Assembly: GCF_030811835.1 (NCBI RefSeq)
Contig: NZ_JAUSRO010000014.1
Span: forward strand, 108,569 to 172,568
DNA: 64,000 nt
Reading direction: 5' to 3'
Source: Variovorax ginsengisoli
GTDB taxonomy: Bacteria; Pseudomonadota; Gammaproteobacteria; Burkholderiales; Burkholderiaceae_C
Shown piece after piece: positions 24,845-33,925 of this stretch. Under the pieces are notes generated by a model. That model saw nothing but the letters and a program-made list of their open reading frames with translations, was not told the origin of the DNA and searched no databases. The position numbers and the translations under genes are program-made. How positions within the stretch are numbered: position 1 is the first letter of the stretch; every line of letters starts with the position of its first letter.

Positions 24845-26371
24845 CTACAACAGCACGATGTCGTACTGCCCCTGCCCCATCGCGGGCTCGGATTGCAGCG
24901 AGATCGGCTTGCCGATGAAGTCGCTCAGCCCCGCCAGATGCTGGCTTTCCTCGTCGAGCAACAGCTCGATCACCTGCGGCGATGCGACGATGCGGAACTC
25001 GCGCGGCGTGAACTGCCGCGCCTCCCTCAGGATCTCGCGCATCACGTCGTAGGCCGCGGTGCGCGCCGTCTTCACGATGCCCTGCCCGGCACACGCTGCG
25101 CAGGGCTCGCACAGCATGTGTGCGAGCGACTCGCGCGTGCGTTTACGCGTCATCTCGACCAGCCCCAGCGGCGAGAAACCGCCCGCACTGGTCTTCACCC
25201 TGTCGCGCGCCAGCTGTTTGCGGAACTCGGCCAACACCTGCTCGCGATGGCCGTCTCGCGCCATGTCGATGAAGTCGACGATGATGATGCCACCCAGATT
25301 GCGCAGTCGCAGTTGCCTTGCGATGGCCTGCGCGGCCTCCAGGTTGGTCTTGAAGATCGTGTCGTCGAAGTTGCGCGCGCCGACGAAGCCACCGGTGTTC
25401 ACGTCGATGGTCGTCAGTGCCTCGGTCTGGTCGACCACCAGGTAGCCGCCCGACTTCAAATCGACCCGGCGGCCGAGCGCCTTGGCGATTTCCTCGTCGA
25501 CCGAACACAGATCGAACACCGGCCGCTCGCCCCTGTAGTGCTGCAGCTTGCCCGCCGCCTGCGGCATGAATTCCTGGCCGAACTTCAACAGCAGCTCGAA
25601 CTGTTCGCGTGAGTCGATGCGGATGGCCTGGGTGTTTTCGCTGGTCAGGTCGCGCAGCACGCGCTGCAACAGGCTCAGGTCCTGGTGCAGCAGCGACATG
25701 GGTGGCAGACGGCCCGACAGCTCACGGATGCGCGACCAGGTCTTTCGCAGGTAGGCGATGTCGTCGGCCAGCTCCGCGTCAGACGAATCCTCGCCGTTGG
25801 TGCGCAGAATGAAGCCGCCCGTGTTCGCCGGCAGCACACCGCCGCCATCGGCCGCCGCGGCGGCGTCGATGAGCACCTGCATCCGGTGGCGCAGGGCATC
25901 GCGCAAGTCGGGCGGTATCTTCTGCGACACGCCCACATGGTTGTCCTGGGGCAGGAACACCAGCAGCCGGCCGGCGATGCTGATCTGCGTGGACAGCCGC
26001 GCGCCTTTGGTGCCGATCGGATCCTTGATCACCTGCACCAGCAGCGATTGGCCTTCGAACACCTGCTTCTCGATCGGTATCTGAACCCCGCCATTGCGGT
26101 GATCGCGATCGGGCTGCTGGGTCACCGGGCGCGAACCCGGCGTGAACGGCGCCACGATGTCGGCCACATGCAGGAAGGCGGTGCGGTCCAGGCCAATGTC
26201 GATGAAGGCCGACTGCATGCCGGGCAGCACGCGCGACACCTTTCCCAGGTAGACGTTGCCGACCAGGCCACGCTCGAGCGTGCGTTCGACATGCAGTTCC
26301 TGTACCGCGCCATGTTCGATGATGGCCACCCGCGTTTCCTGCGGCGACCAATTGATCAGGATGTCTTGCAT
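24845..26371 (-). CDS. rng: Ribonuclease G
   Basis: A 508-residue endoribonuclease of the RNase E/G family that matures the 5' end of 16S rRNA and takes part in mRNA decay. It begins with MQDILINWSPQETRVAIIE, the typical RNase G opening, followed by the S1 domain (GNVYLGKVSRVLPGMQSAF). The catalytic core has the Asp pair of the DFIDM segment and the VDVNTGGF-like stretch reading IDVNTGGFVG. The zinc-link CxxC motif appears as CEPCAACAG near residue 430. There is no long disordered tail, which separates it from RNase E. The start overlaps the end of the maf gene by 16 bp. Confidence 0.93.
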   Translation of the reverse strand: MQDILINWSPQETRVAIIEHGAVQELHVERTLERGLVGNVYLGKVSRVLPGMQSAFIDIGLDRTAFLHVADIVAPFTPGSRPVTQQPDRDHRNGGVQIPIEKQVFEGQSLLVQVIKDPIGTKGARLSTQISIAGRLLVFLPQDNHVGVSQKIPPDLRDALRHRMQVLIDAAAAADGGGVLPANTGGFILRTNGEDSSDAELADDIAYLRKTWSRIRELSGRLPPMSLLHQDLSLLQRVLRDLTSENTQAIRIDSREQFELLLKFGQEFMPQAAGKLQHYRGERPVFDLCSVDEEIAKALGRRVDLKSGGYLVVDQTEALTTIDVNTGGFVGARNFDDTIFKTNLEAAQAIARQLRLRNLGGIIIVDFIDMARDGHREQVLAEFRKQLARDRVKTSAGGFSPLGLVEMTRKRTRESLAHMLCEPCAACAGQGIVKTARTAAYDVMREILREARQFTPREFRIVASPQVIELLLDEESQHLAGLSDFIGKPISLQSEPAMGQGQYDIVLL

Positions 26372-26994
26372 GCATATCCCCTTGCAATGCCGGCGCGGTC
26401 CAGCAGTTGCGCAGTCTCGAACATCGGCAGGCCCATGATGCCCGAGTAGGAACCACTCATGTGTTCGATGAACGCCGCTGCCGCACCCTGCACGCCATAG
26501 GCGCCCGCCTTGCCAAAGGGTTCGCCGCCTGCAATGTAGGCGTCGATCGCGGCTGGGCTCAGCGGCGCAAAGCGCACGTCCGACACACTGAGGGCGGCAT
26601 GCCGCTGGCTGCCGTTCTGCAGCGCAATGGCCGTGAACACGCTGTGCGTGCGGCCCGCGAGCCGCGCCAGCATGCGGCGCGCGTCGTCGGCGTCCTGCGG
26701 CTTGCCGAGGATGTCCAGATCGAGCGCGACGGTCGTGTCCGCGCACAGGATCGGACCGCCTGCAAGCGAACGGCGGGCATGGCGGGCCACGGCGGCGTCG
26801 AGCTTGAGCGCGGTCACGCGCTGTACGTAGTCGCGCGGCGATTCGCCAGGCTGCACGGTTTCGAGCGCCTCGGCATCCTCGTCGGGCGTGGCCAGCAGGA
26901 GACGATGCGGCACGCCCAGTTGGTCGAGCAACTGGGCACGGCGCGGGCTCTGGGAGGCGAGATAGATGAAGGGAAAGGGAGAAGAGTCGCTCAT
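26356..26994 (-). CDS. maf: Maf-family nucleoside triphosphate pyrophosphatase
   Basis: A 212-residue Maf protein that hydrolyses non-canonical or pyrimidine nucleoside triphosphates (dTTP/UTP for the YhdE type). The signature LASQSPRR (about residues 12-19) binds phosphate, and the catalytic Asp lies in CADTTVAL (about 84-91). The segment SGSYSGIMGLP near the end fits YhdE-type members. It overlaps rlmH by four bases at its start and rng by 16 bp at its end, which keeps the conserved order rlmH-maf-rng of Burkholderiales. The length is slightly above average because of a short C-terminal extension. Confidence 0.92.
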   Translation of the reverse strand: MSDSSPFPFIYLASQSPRRAQLLDQLGVPHRLLLATPDEDAEALETVQPGESPRDYVQRVTALKLDAAVARHARRSLAGGPILCADTTVALDLDILGKPQDADDARRMLARLAGRTHSVFTAIALQNGSQRHAALSVSDVRFAPLSPAAIDAYIAGGEPFGKAGAYGVQGAAAAFIEHMSGSYSGIMGLPMFETAQLLDRAGIARGYACKTS

Positions 26995-27458
26995 TCGCGG
27001 TGGTAGGGGTGGCCGGCATTGACCGACCAGGCTCTGTAGAGCTGTTCGACCAGCAGCACCCGCGCCATCGCATGAGGCAGCGTCAGGTCGGACAGGCGGA
27101 TGCGTTCGTGCGCAGCGGCCTTGAAGGCCGGGTCGAGCCCATCGGGCCCGCCGATCACCAGGGCAACGTTGTCACCCTCGCCCTGCCAGGTCTGCAGGCG
27201 GCTGGCCAGCGCCTTGGTGGTAAGCGACGTGCCGCGCTCATCGAGCGCCACGATGCGCATGCCGCGCGCAATGGCGCCTTCGATGCGCTCACGCTCGGCA
27301 GCGTAGAGGGTTTCAAGGGTCTTGGAGCCGCGTGGCTCCGTCTTGACGGCGCGCAACTCGAGCTTGAGCTCAGGCGGAAAGCGCTTGGCGTAGTCGTCCC
27401 AGGCGGTCTGTGCCCAGTCGGGCATGCGCTGCCCAACCGCGACCACCAGCAACTTCAT
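26991..27458 (-). CDS. rlmH: 23S rRNA pseudouridine-1915 N3-methyltransferase RlmH
   Basis: A 155-residue SPOUT-class methyltransferase that methylates pseudouridine 1915 in helix 69 of 23S rRNA. The length is exactly that of E. coli RlmH. The SAM-binding knot is seen in FVIGGPDG-like ALVIGGPDGLD (about residues 101-111) and the C-terminal RLSDLTLPHAMARVLLVEQ-type helix, ending in NAGHPYHRE. The ATG at 27458 overlaps the rsfS stop (ATGA). RsfS and RlmH both act on the large ribosomal subunit, which explains the conserved pairing. Confidence 0.95.
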   Translation of the reverse strand: MKLLVVAVGQRMPDWAQTAWDDYAKRFPPELKLELRAVKTEPRGSKTLETLYAAERERIEGAIARGMRIVALDERGTSLTTKALASRLQTWQGEGDNVALVIGGPDGLDPAFKAAAHERIRLSDLTLPHAMARVLLVEQLYRAWSVNAGHPYHRE

Positions 27459-28192
27459 TGGCTGCGCGGCGCAGTCTTGCGGGGCGCAGCTTTCTTGGCG
27501 GCGACCTTCTTGGCTGCCACCTTCTTGGCTGCCACCTTCTTGGCCGCAGGCTTGCCGACCTTCACGACGGTGGGCTTGCTCGCTGGCTTGGCCGTGGCTG
27601 TCTTGGCCGCCGTGCTGCGCGGGGCTGCGCTCTTGGCCGCCGGCGACTTGCGGGCGGGCGATTTGCGCGCCGGACGCGCCCTTTCTGCCTTCTCCGCCTT
27701 GGCGGCCTGCTCCGCCTCGCGGATGGCGGTCTTGGCCGCGCTCGCGCGACGCAGCGAGGTCTTGGCGGCGGCCACTTTCTTGGCCGGCTCCTTCTCGGCA
27801 ACCGCTGCGCCTGCGGGCTTGGCTGCCCCCAGCTTCGTGCGCACCGGCTTCTCGCCCCAGATCTCTTCGAGGTGGTAGTACTGGCGAATGGCCGGTTGCA
27901 TGATGTGCGCCACGGCCGCGCCGCAGTCCACGATGATCCACTCGCCGTTCACCTCGCCCTCGATGCGCGGCTTGCCGAAGCCCGCCTCGCGCACCGCATC
28001 GCGCACGCTGGCCGCCAGCGCCTTGGTCTGACGGTTCGACGTGCCAGAGGCCACGATCACGCGCTCGAACAGCGGCGAGAGATGCTCGGTGTCGAAAACC
28101 TTGATGTCCTGCGCCTTGACGTCTTCAAGCCCATCAATGATGGCTCGCTGGAGTTTCTGGGTGTCTTTCTTGGCGGCGGCTTCAGTGGTCAT
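27455..28192 (-). CDS. rsfS: Ribosomal silencing factor RsfS with histone-like tail
   Basis: A 245-residue protein whose first 116 residues form a complete RsfS domain (KAQDIKVFDTEHLSPLFE, then GEWIIVDCGAAVAHIMQP and QYYHLEEIWG). RsfS binds ribosomal protein L14 and blocks subunit joining in starvation. The remaining 125 or so residues are an Ala/Lys/Pro-rich tail resembling histone H1 C-termini, with repeats such as KSPARKSPA and three AAKKV units near the end. RsfS of E. coli is only about 105 residues, so the tail more than doubles it. The tail DNA contains short tandem repeats (27490-27545) that could change length by slippage. A nucleic-acid-binding role for the tail is an inference. Confidence 0.93.
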   Translation of the reverse strand: MTTEAAAKKDTQKLQRAIIDGLEDVKAQDIKVFDTEHLSPLFERVIVASGTSNRQTKALAASVRDAVREAGFGKPRIEGEVNGEWIIVDCGAAVAHIMQPAIRQYYHLEEIWGEKPVRTKLGAAKPAGAAVAEKEPAKKVAAAKTSLRRASAAKTAIREAEQAAKAEKAERARPARKSPARKSPAAKSAAPRSTAAKTATAKPASKPTVVKVGKPAAKKVAAKKVAAKKVAAKKAAPRKTAPRSQ

Positions 28193-28824
28193 CAGGCGGA
28201 GTGGTAGAGGTGGTGTTGTTCAATATAGCGCGCAACGGCTGGCGGGACCAGCCGTGTGATGTCGTCGCCCCGGGCTGCGCGAGCGCGAATCTGGGTTGCG
28301 CTGGTGTCCATGGGCGGAAGGTCGAGCGCCTCGAAACGCGCGCTGGCCGGAAGGCCAGGCAAGGTTTGAGGATCGAATCGTGCGATGCCAACCGCGGATT
28401 CTACCCGATGAGCTATAGAAATGATAGCAATCGAAAGAATCTCGGTCCATCCGTGCCAGCCCGGCAGTGCCACAGCCTGGTCGGCACCCATGATAAGTAC
28501 CAATTGCGACGCCGGATGCTCGGCCTGCAGTTCGCGCAATGTGTCGAGCGTGTAGGTCGGCCCGCTGCGCAGCGTCTCCCTCGGGTCGACCACGACGTTC
28601 GGCAGATCACCGAAGGCCAGCTCGGCCATCGCCAGCCGATGCGGGGCGGCGGTGAGCGCGCGCGCCTTGTGCCAGGCCTGCCCGGTCGGGAAGATGCGCA
28701 GGCTGGCGAGCGATAACTGGGAAAGCGCGGCCTGCGCCAGTGCCACATGGGCAATGTGCGGCGGATCGAACGCACCGCCGAAGACGCCGATGCGCGGCGC
28801 ACCCGCCAGCGGCGTCAGAGCCAT
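28192..28824 (-). CDS. nadD: Nicotinate-nucleotide adenylyltransferase
   Basis: A 210-residue enzyme that makes nicotinic acid adenine dinucleotide from nicotinate mononucleotide and ATP in NAD synthesis. The nucleotidyltransferase motif GGAFDPPHIAH (about residues 15-25) carries HIAH where many relatives have HxGH. The second phosphate motif is seen in SATQIRARAARGDD near residue 180. The ATG at 28824 is preferred because the motif then falls close to the N-terminus; the frame remains open upstream into hemF. The start overlaps the hemF stop, and the gene's end abuts rsfS, so hemF, nadD and rsfS are translated from one message. Confidence 0.93.
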   Translation of the reverse strand: MALTPLAGAPRIGVFGGAFDPPHIAHVALAQAALSQLSLASLRIFPTGQAWHKARALTAAPHRLAMAELAFGDLPNVVVDPRETLRSGPTYTLDTLRELQAEHPASQLVLIMGADQAVALPGWHGWTEILSIAIISIAHRVESAVGIARFDPQTLPGLPASARFEALDLPPMDTSATQIRARAARGDDITRLVPPAVARYIEQHHLYHSA

Positions 28825-29729
28825 TCGCGGCGCACGATGAAATCGGTGTAGAGCGCGGCCTCGGGTGTGCCCGGAGCCGGCTGCGACTGGTAGGCCCAGC
28901 TCGCATGCGGCGGCATCGACAGCAGGATCGACTCGGTACGCCCCCCCGATTGCAGGCCGAAATGCGTGCCGCGGTCCCACACCAGATTGAACTCGACATA
29001 ACGGCCACGCCGATAGCGCTGGAAGTCGCGTTCGCGCTCACCGTAGGGCGTTTCACGTCGCCGCTCGACGATCGGCATGTACGCCGGGAGCAATGCGTCG
29101 CCGACCGAACGCATCATCTCGAAGCTGCGTTCGAAGTCGAACTCGGAGAAGTCGTCGAAGAACACGCCTCCCACGCCGCGCTGCTCGTTGCGGTGCTTGA
29201 GGAAGAAATAGTCGTCGCACCAGGTCTTGAACCGGGGGTACTTGTCCTCACCGAAGGGCGCGAGCGCGTCGCGGCACGTGCGGTGGAAATGCACCGCGTC
29301 CTCTTCGAAGCCGTAATTCGGCGTCAGATCAAGCCCGCCACCGAACCAGCACACCGCCTCGCCCGACGCTGGCAATGCCGCCAACATCCGCACATTCATG
29401 TGCACGGTCGGCACGTAGGGGTTGCGCGGATGGAACACCAGCGATACCCCCATCGCCTCGAAGGCGGCACCTGCCAGTTCGGGGCGGTGCTGGGTGGCCG
29501 ATGGGGGCAAGCGGGGCCCGGTGACCTGCGAGAAGCCGCAGCCGGCGCGCTCGAACAACGCGCCGCCTTCGAGGATGCAGGTCAGGCCGCTGCCCTGCAG
29601 CGCTTCTCCCGGGGCCTTCTGCCAGGCGTCGCGCACGCAGGTGCCGCCATCGGCCGCCTCGACGGCCGCGACGATGCGTTGTTGAAGATCGCGCAGGTAC
29701 GCGCTGACGACCGCCTGGCGCGCCGGCAT
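28815..29729 (-). CDS. hemF: Oxygen-dependent coproporphyrinogen III oxidase
   Basis: A 304-residue enzyme that oxidatively decarboxylates coproporphyrinogen III to protoporphyrinogen IX in haem synthesis. Highly conserved blocks are visible: FHPRNPYVPTVHMNVRML (about residues 97-114), WFGGGLDLTPNYG next, then KYPRFKTWCDDYFFLKHR and GRYVEFNLVWDRGTHFGL. The length matches E. coli HemF. The ATG at 29729 shares one base with the stop of purD (TGATG). The aerobic HemF form implies growth with oxygen; the anaerobic HemN is not in this window. Confidence 0.96.
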   Translation of the reverse strand: MPARQAVVSAYLRDLQQRIVAAVEAADGGTCVRDAWQKAPGEALQGSGLTCILEGGALFERAGCGFSQVTGPRLPPSATQHRPELAGAAFEAMGVSLVFHPRNPYVPTVHMNVRMLAALPASGEAVCWFGGGLDLTPNYGFEEDAVHFHRTCRDALAPFGEDKYPRFKTWCDDYFFLKHRNEQRGVGGVFFDDFSEFDFERSFEMMRSVGDALLPAYMPIVERRRETPYGERERDFQRYRRGRYVEFNLVWDRGTHFGLQSGGRTESILLSMPPHASWAYQSQPAPGTPEAALYTDFIVRREWL

Positions 29730-31018
29730 CAGCTGTTGCGCGACTGCACCGCGCGGAACCCGATGTCCTTGCGGTATTGAACGCCGTCGAATTGCACGCG
29801 CGCGGCCACTTCGTAGGCGCGTTGCTGCGCCAGCTTGACGCTGTCGGCCAGCACCGTCACGCACAGCACACGGCCGCCGCTGGTGCGCAATTCACCATTC
29901 TCCAGCGTCGTGCCGGCATGGAATACCACGGCATCGGCGGCTTCGGGTGGCAGGCCGCTGATGCGGTCGCCCTTGCGGGGCGACAGCGGGTAACCGTGCG
30001 CGGCCAGCACCACGCCGAGTGCGACGCGACGGTCCCATTGCAGTTCGACCTGGTCGAGCGTGCCATCGGTGGCGTGCCAGAACAGTTCGAACAGGTCCGA
30101 CTTCAACCGCATCATGATCGGCTGCGTTTCCGGATCGCCCATGCGACAGTTGAATTCCAGCGTCTTCGGATGGCCGGTGGCATCGATCATCAGGCCCGCA
30201 TACAGGAAGCCGGTGTAGGGAATGCCGTCCTTCTCCATGCCGCGGATGGTTGGCAGGATGATCTCGCGCATTGCGCGTGCATGCACCTCGGCGGTAACGA
30301 CCGGGGCGGGCGAATAGGCACCCATGCCGCCCGTGTTCGGTCCTTCGTCGCCATCGAGCAGACGCTTGTGGTCCTGGCTGGTCGCCAGCGCGGTCACATT
30401 CTTGCCGTCGCACAGCACGATGAAGCTGGCTTCCTCGCCCTGCAGGAACTCTTCGATGACCACGCGCGCACCGCCCGCGTTGTGCGACACGCCGAACTTG
30501 TTGTCCACGAGCATGAAGTCGACCGCCTCATGGGCTTCGGCCGCCGTCATGGCGACCACCACGCCCTTGCCTGCTGCCAGGCCGTCGGCCTTGACCACGA
30601 TCGGCGCCCCCTTGGCGTCGACATAGGCATGCGCGGCGGCGGCGTCGGTGAACGCCTCGTACTCGGCCGTCGGGATCTTGTGGCGCTTCATGAACGCCTT
30701 GGAGAACGCCTTGGAGCTCTCCAGTTGGGCTGCCGCCTTGGTCGGGCCGAAGATGCGCAGGCCATGCGCGCGGAATTCGTCGACCACGCCAGCGGCGAGC
30801 GGTGCTTCCGGGCCGACCACGGTCAGCGCGACCTTTTCCCGCTGCGCCCACTCACGCAGCGCCACGGGATCGGTCAGTTCGATGTTCTCGAAGCGGCGAT
30901 CGGTGGCCGTTCCTCCGTTGCCGGAGGCTACATAGAGACGGGACACGCGGTCCGACTGGGACAATCGCCAGGCCAGGGCATGTTCACGGCCGCCGTTGCC
31001 GATAACGAGGACTTTCAT
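29729..31018 (-). CDS. purD: Phosphoribosylamine-glycine ligase
   Basis: A 429-residue ATP-grasp ligase for the second step of purine synthesis, joining glycine to phosphoribosylamine. The N-terminal MKVLVIGNGGREHALAW is diagnostic, followed by the ATP-grasp segments VVKADGLAAGKGVVVA (about residues 142-157), EEFLQGEEASF and the metal-binding EFNCRMGDPETQ. The C-terminal GVVLAAHGYP and YRKDIGFRA complete the family pattern. It overlaps the yebC stop by four bases and hemF by one, placing it in the yebC-to-rng chain of core genes. Confidence 0.97.
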   Translation of the reverse strand: MKVLVIGNGGREHALAWRLSQSDRVSRLYVASGNGGTATDRRFENIELTDPVALREWAQREKVALTVVGPEAPLAAGVVDEFRAHGLRIFGPTKAAAQLESSKAFSKAFMKRHKIPTAEYEAFTDAAAAHAYVDAKGAPIVVKADGLAAGKGVVVAMTAAEAHEAVDFMLVDNKFGVSHNAGGARVVIEEFLQGEEASFIVLCDGKNVTALATSQDHKRLLDGDEGPNTGGMGAYSPAPVVTAEVHARAMREIILPTIRGMEKDGIPYTGFLYAGLMIDATGHPKTLEFNCRMGDPETQPIMMRLKSDLFELFWHATDGTLDQVELQWDRRVALGVVLAAHGYPLSPRKGDRISGLPPEAADAVVFHAGTTLENGELRTSGGRVLCVTVLADSVKLAQQRAYEVAARVQFDGVQYRKDIGFRAVQSRNS

Positions 31019-31740
31019 TCGGAGATCGCCGCGTTGTGGAAGACGTCTTGCACGTCGTCCAGGTCTTCAAGGATGTCGAGGAGTTTCTGCATTTTGGCGC
31101 CCTCCTCGCCAGAAAGCTCGATGGTGTTTTCGGCACGCATCGTGACCTCGGCCGCATCGGGCGTCAGGCCCGCGGCCTCGAGCGCGAGCTTCACGGCCTC
31201 GAAATCGGCCGCTGCGGTGAGCACCTCGATGGCGCCCTCCTCGTCGGTCAGCACGTCCTCGGCGCCCGCCTCCAGGGCGACTTCCATGACCTTGTCCTCG
31301 TCGGTGCCGGGCGCGAAGATGAACTGTCCGCAATGCTTGAACTGGAACGACACCGAGCCTTCGGTGCCCATGTTGCCGCCATGCTTGGAGAATGCGTGGC
31401 GCACCTCAGCAACCGTGCGCACACGGTTGTCGGTCATGGTGTCGACGATGATGGCCGCGCCGCCGATGCCGTAGCCTTCATAGCGGATTTCCTCGTAGCT
31501 CACGCCTTCGAGGTTGCCTGTGGCCTTGTCGATGTTGCGCTTGACGGTGTCGATCGGGAGGTTGACGGCCTTGGCCTTTTCCACCGCCAGCCGCAGCCGC
31601 GGATTGGTCCCGAGATCGCCCCCGCCCAGACGGGCCGCGACGGTGATTTCACGGATGGCGCGCGTCCAGAGCTTGCCGCGCTTTTCGTCCTGCCGGCCCT
31701 TTCGGTGCTGAATGTTTGCCCATTTGCTGTGTCCGGCCAT
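31015..31740 (-). CDS. yebC: YebC/PmpR-family regulatory protein
   Basis: A 241-residue protein with the conserved start MAGHSKWANIQHRKGRQDEK followed by KLWTRAIREITVAAR. YebC proteins were long called transcriptional regulators, and recent work ties several members to relieving ribosome stalling at proline runs. The length and the acidic central domain (GTDEDKVMEVALEAGAEDV, about residues 142-160) are typical. It is the first gene of the long minus-strand core operon that runs to rng. The 291-bp intergenic region on its 5' side separates it from the divergent pigment cluster; I saw no RNA element there. Confidence 0.94.
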   Translation of the reverse strand: MAGHSKWANIQHRKGRQDEKRGKLWTRAIREITVAARLGGGDLGTNPRLRLAVEKAKAVNLPIDTVKRNIDKATGNLEGVSYEEIRYEGYGIGGAAIIVDTMTDNRVRTVAEVRHAFSKHGGNMGTEGSVSFQFKHCGQFIFAPGTDEDKVMEVALEAGAEDVLTDEEGAIEVLTAAADFEAVKLALEAAGLTPDAAEVTMRAENTIELSGEEGAKMQKLLDILEDLDDVQDVFHNAAISE

Positions 31741-32031
31741 GGCTGTCTATCTCGCTGTCATATGTTTCAAAGCAATCCGTGATTTTACTGTCCGGCGGGC
31801 CCACGCCCGGCTTCCGCTGACAGGCCATTGCCCGCCATTGGGGATAATTGAAGGGAGAATCGCGCCGCCGCCTGTCCCCTTGCGCACGGAACATCCCACC
31901 GCCATACGAATGAATACAGTTGTAACTCCGATCGACGCAAGGAAATCTACACAGAAAAGCCACAACGTGCTTGCGGCGCACCGTGGACAGACCGGCGTGT
32001 GTACGCCAAAGAAGAACGTCGGGAACGCCCG

Positions 32032-33072
32032 ATGAGCGCCGGCCACACCCAGCCCACCGCGTCCGTTTCGCCCCTGCGCATCGACCGTCTGAGCCTGCCC
32101 GACAGCCTGACGCTCGTTCATGGCGACAGGCATCCGTTGGGCGCGCTCGGTTACGGAACGCCAGCCAACGTCGACTGGATGCCGACTGTCGACGCGCAGG
32201 TGCTGCTGGGCAATGCGCCATGCGCGGACATCTTGCAGACGCGCCTGCCCATCACCGCCGGCACCACCGGTTGCGTGCGTTGGCGCAGCGACGGCCACTG
32301 GATGCTCGGCACCATCGACCTCGACGAAGGCGCCGAGCCTGAAGGGTTGGCTGCGCTGGCCGAGCGGGCGTACCGCGACCTTTTCCAGGCGCAGGAAGCC
32401 GCCGGCTGCCCACATTTGCAACGCGTCTGGAACTACCTGCCGCAGATCAACGGCGACGGCGGCGGGCTCGAACGCTACCGCCAGTTCAACCTCGGCCGCC
32501 AGCGCGCTTTCCTCGCAGCGGGACGGGCAGCTTTCGAGGGCGCGCCAGCGGCCTGTGCGCTCGGCATCCGCCAAGGGGCGCTCAGCGTGCGCTTTCTCGC
32601 CGGGCGGCACGCACCGCTGCCGGTGGAAAACCCGCGCCAGGTGTCGGCCTACCGCTATCCCCCAACCTACGGCCCGAGCGCACCGACGTTCTCGCGCGCG
32701 GCGCTGTCCGCCCTGGGTGACGACCAGGTCGCGCTCTTCATCTCAGGCACCGCCAGCATCGTCGGGCACGAGACCCTGCATGCGGGCGACGTGCAGGCCC
32801 AGACCCGCGAGACCCTGCGCAACCTGAGCGCGGTGATCGACGCCGCCCATCGGCATGGCAGCGCGCGCTTTGCACTGGCCGATCTGCACGGCGTCGTCTA
32901 TATCCGGCATGCCGCCGACGCGCCCGCGGTGCAGCGCCTGCTGGCCGAGGCGGTCGGCGAAACGGCGCCGCTGGTGCGCCAGGCGGTTTTCCTGGAAGCC
33001 GACGTCTGCCGTCAGGACCTCCTGGTTGAAATCGAAGCCCACGCGGTCTCGACGGGCACGCTGCGCGCATGA
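32032..33072 (+). CDS. Chorismatase (XanB2/FkbO-like) for aryl starter
   Basis: A 346-residue chorismatase of the FkbO/Hyg5/XanB2 type, which removes pyruvate from chorismate to give hydroxybenzoate or dihydroxycyclohexadiene carboxylate. The YjgF-like half is marked by FISGTASIVGHETLHAGD (about residues 238-255), a signature of this family, with DLHGVVYIRHAAD further on. XanB2 makes 3- and 4-hydroxybenzoate, the aryl starter of xanthomonadin pigments in Xanthomonas. The ATG at 32032 has a GGGAA box upstream; a GTG 33 bases earlier is less likely. It is the first gene of the left half of the pigment cluster, consistent with it supplying the starter in place of the ammonia lyase used in many aryl-polyene clusters. 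Product specificity is not readable by eye. Confidence 0.82.
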   Translation: MSAGHTQPTASVSPLRIDRLSLPDSLTLVHGDRHPLGALGYGTPANVDWMPTVDAQVLLGNAPCADILQTRLPITAGTTGCVRWRSDGHWMLGTIDLDEGAEPEGLAALAERAYRDLFQAQEAAGCPHLQRVWNYLPQINGDGGGLERYRQFNLGRQRAFLAAGRAAFEGAPAACALGIRQGALSVRFLAGRHAPLPVENPRQVSAYRYPPTYGPSAPTFSRAALSALGDDQVALFISGTASIVGHETLHAGDVQAQTRETLRNLSAVIDAAHRHGSARFALADLHGVVYIRHAADAPAVQRLLAEAVGETAPLVRQAVFLEADVCRQDLLVEIEAHAVSTGTLRA

Positions 33073-33091
33073 ATCGCGCCGCCACGCGTCG

Positions 33092-33925
33092 ATGAAGGCG
33101 CCCATGCATGCGCCGATGACTGCAAAAGTGGGACGCTGCCTGCGCGCGGCAGGCAGCATGCTGCGCGCCGTGCCGCTCTACGCCATGCTTGTGCTGCTCG
33201 GGCTGACCTCGCTCGCATGGAACGTGATCGCCATGACGCTGCATCCGGTGATGCCGGCCGCGCACGCGCGCACCGTCGGCCGCGCGGCCATCGCCTTCGC
33301 ATACCGGTCGTTCTGGGCCATCGCGTCGTTCACCGGAATGATGCGCATCGACGCCGCCTGCATGGACGCGCTGCGCAGCGAGCGCGGACTGATCGTGGTC
33401 GCCAACCACCCAACCATGCTCGACGCCCTGCTGCTGGTGGCGCGCCTGCCGCGCAGCGCCTGCATCATGAAGGCCGACCTGATGCGCAACGTCTTCATCG
33501 GCGCGGGCGCGCGGCTGGCCCACTACATCTGCAACGACTCCCCCCGGCGCATGATCAAGCTGGCCGTTGAAGACCTGCGCCAGGGCGGGCAACTGGTTCT
33601 GTTTCCGGAGGGCACGCGTACCGTGCGCGCACCCATCAACGCCTTTCGGCCCGGCGTCACGTTGATCGCGAAGATGGCGCAGGTGCCAATCCAGACCGTC
33701 TTCATCGAAACCAACACCCGGTATCTCAGCAAGGGCTGGCCGCTGTGGCGCGTGCCCGCGCTGCCGCTGGTCTTCACGCTGCGGCTGGGCCAGCGCTTTG
33801 CGCCGTCCCAGGACAGCGACGCGCTGCTGCGCCAGCTCGAACAGTACTTTCGCCACCAAATGGAACAGAGCGCCACCGAAGCGCCCCTCGCATGCCAGAC
33901 GCCTCGCGCACCCACCTTGTCCTGA
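33092..33925 (+). CDS. Lysophospholipid acyltransferase-like protein
   Basis: A 277-residue membrane-associated acyltransferase of the PlsC class. It has two hydrophobic segments at the N-terminus (AVPLYAMLVLLGLTSLAWNV near residues 28-47), the catalytic motif NHPTMLD (HX4D) around residue 109 and FPEGTR near 172. Three ATG codons (33092, 33104, 33116) are possible; the first is listed, although GAAGG lies better before the second. Within aryl-polyene and xanthomonadin clusters such enzymes attach the polyene acid to a lipid or glycolipid anchor. The end overlaps the glycosyltransferase gene by 34 bp. Confidence 0.82.
   Translation: MKAPMHAPMTAKVGRCLRAAGSMLRAVPLYAMLVLLGLTSLAWNVIAMTLHPVMPAAHARTVGRAAIAFAYRSFWAIASFTGMMRIDAACMDALRSERGLIVVANHPTMLDALLLVARLPRSACIMKADLMRNVFIGAGARLAHYICNDSPRRMIKLAVEDLRQGGQLVLFPEGTRTVRAPINAFRPGVTLIAKMAQVPIQTVFIETNTRYLSKGWPLWRVPALPLVFTLRLGQRFAPSQDSDALLRQLEQYFRHQMEQSATEAPLACQTPRAPTLS

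Noticed and set aside
27475..27560. Short direct repeats that might suggest a CRISPR or repeat element
   Set aside because: They are 15-bp codon repeats (AAKKV units) inside the rsfS reading frame, with no spacer pattern.
29777..31474. Plus-strand open frame of about 565 codons opposite purD and yebC
   Set aside because: No domain is visible, and both minus-strand genes are highly conserved housekeeping genes.
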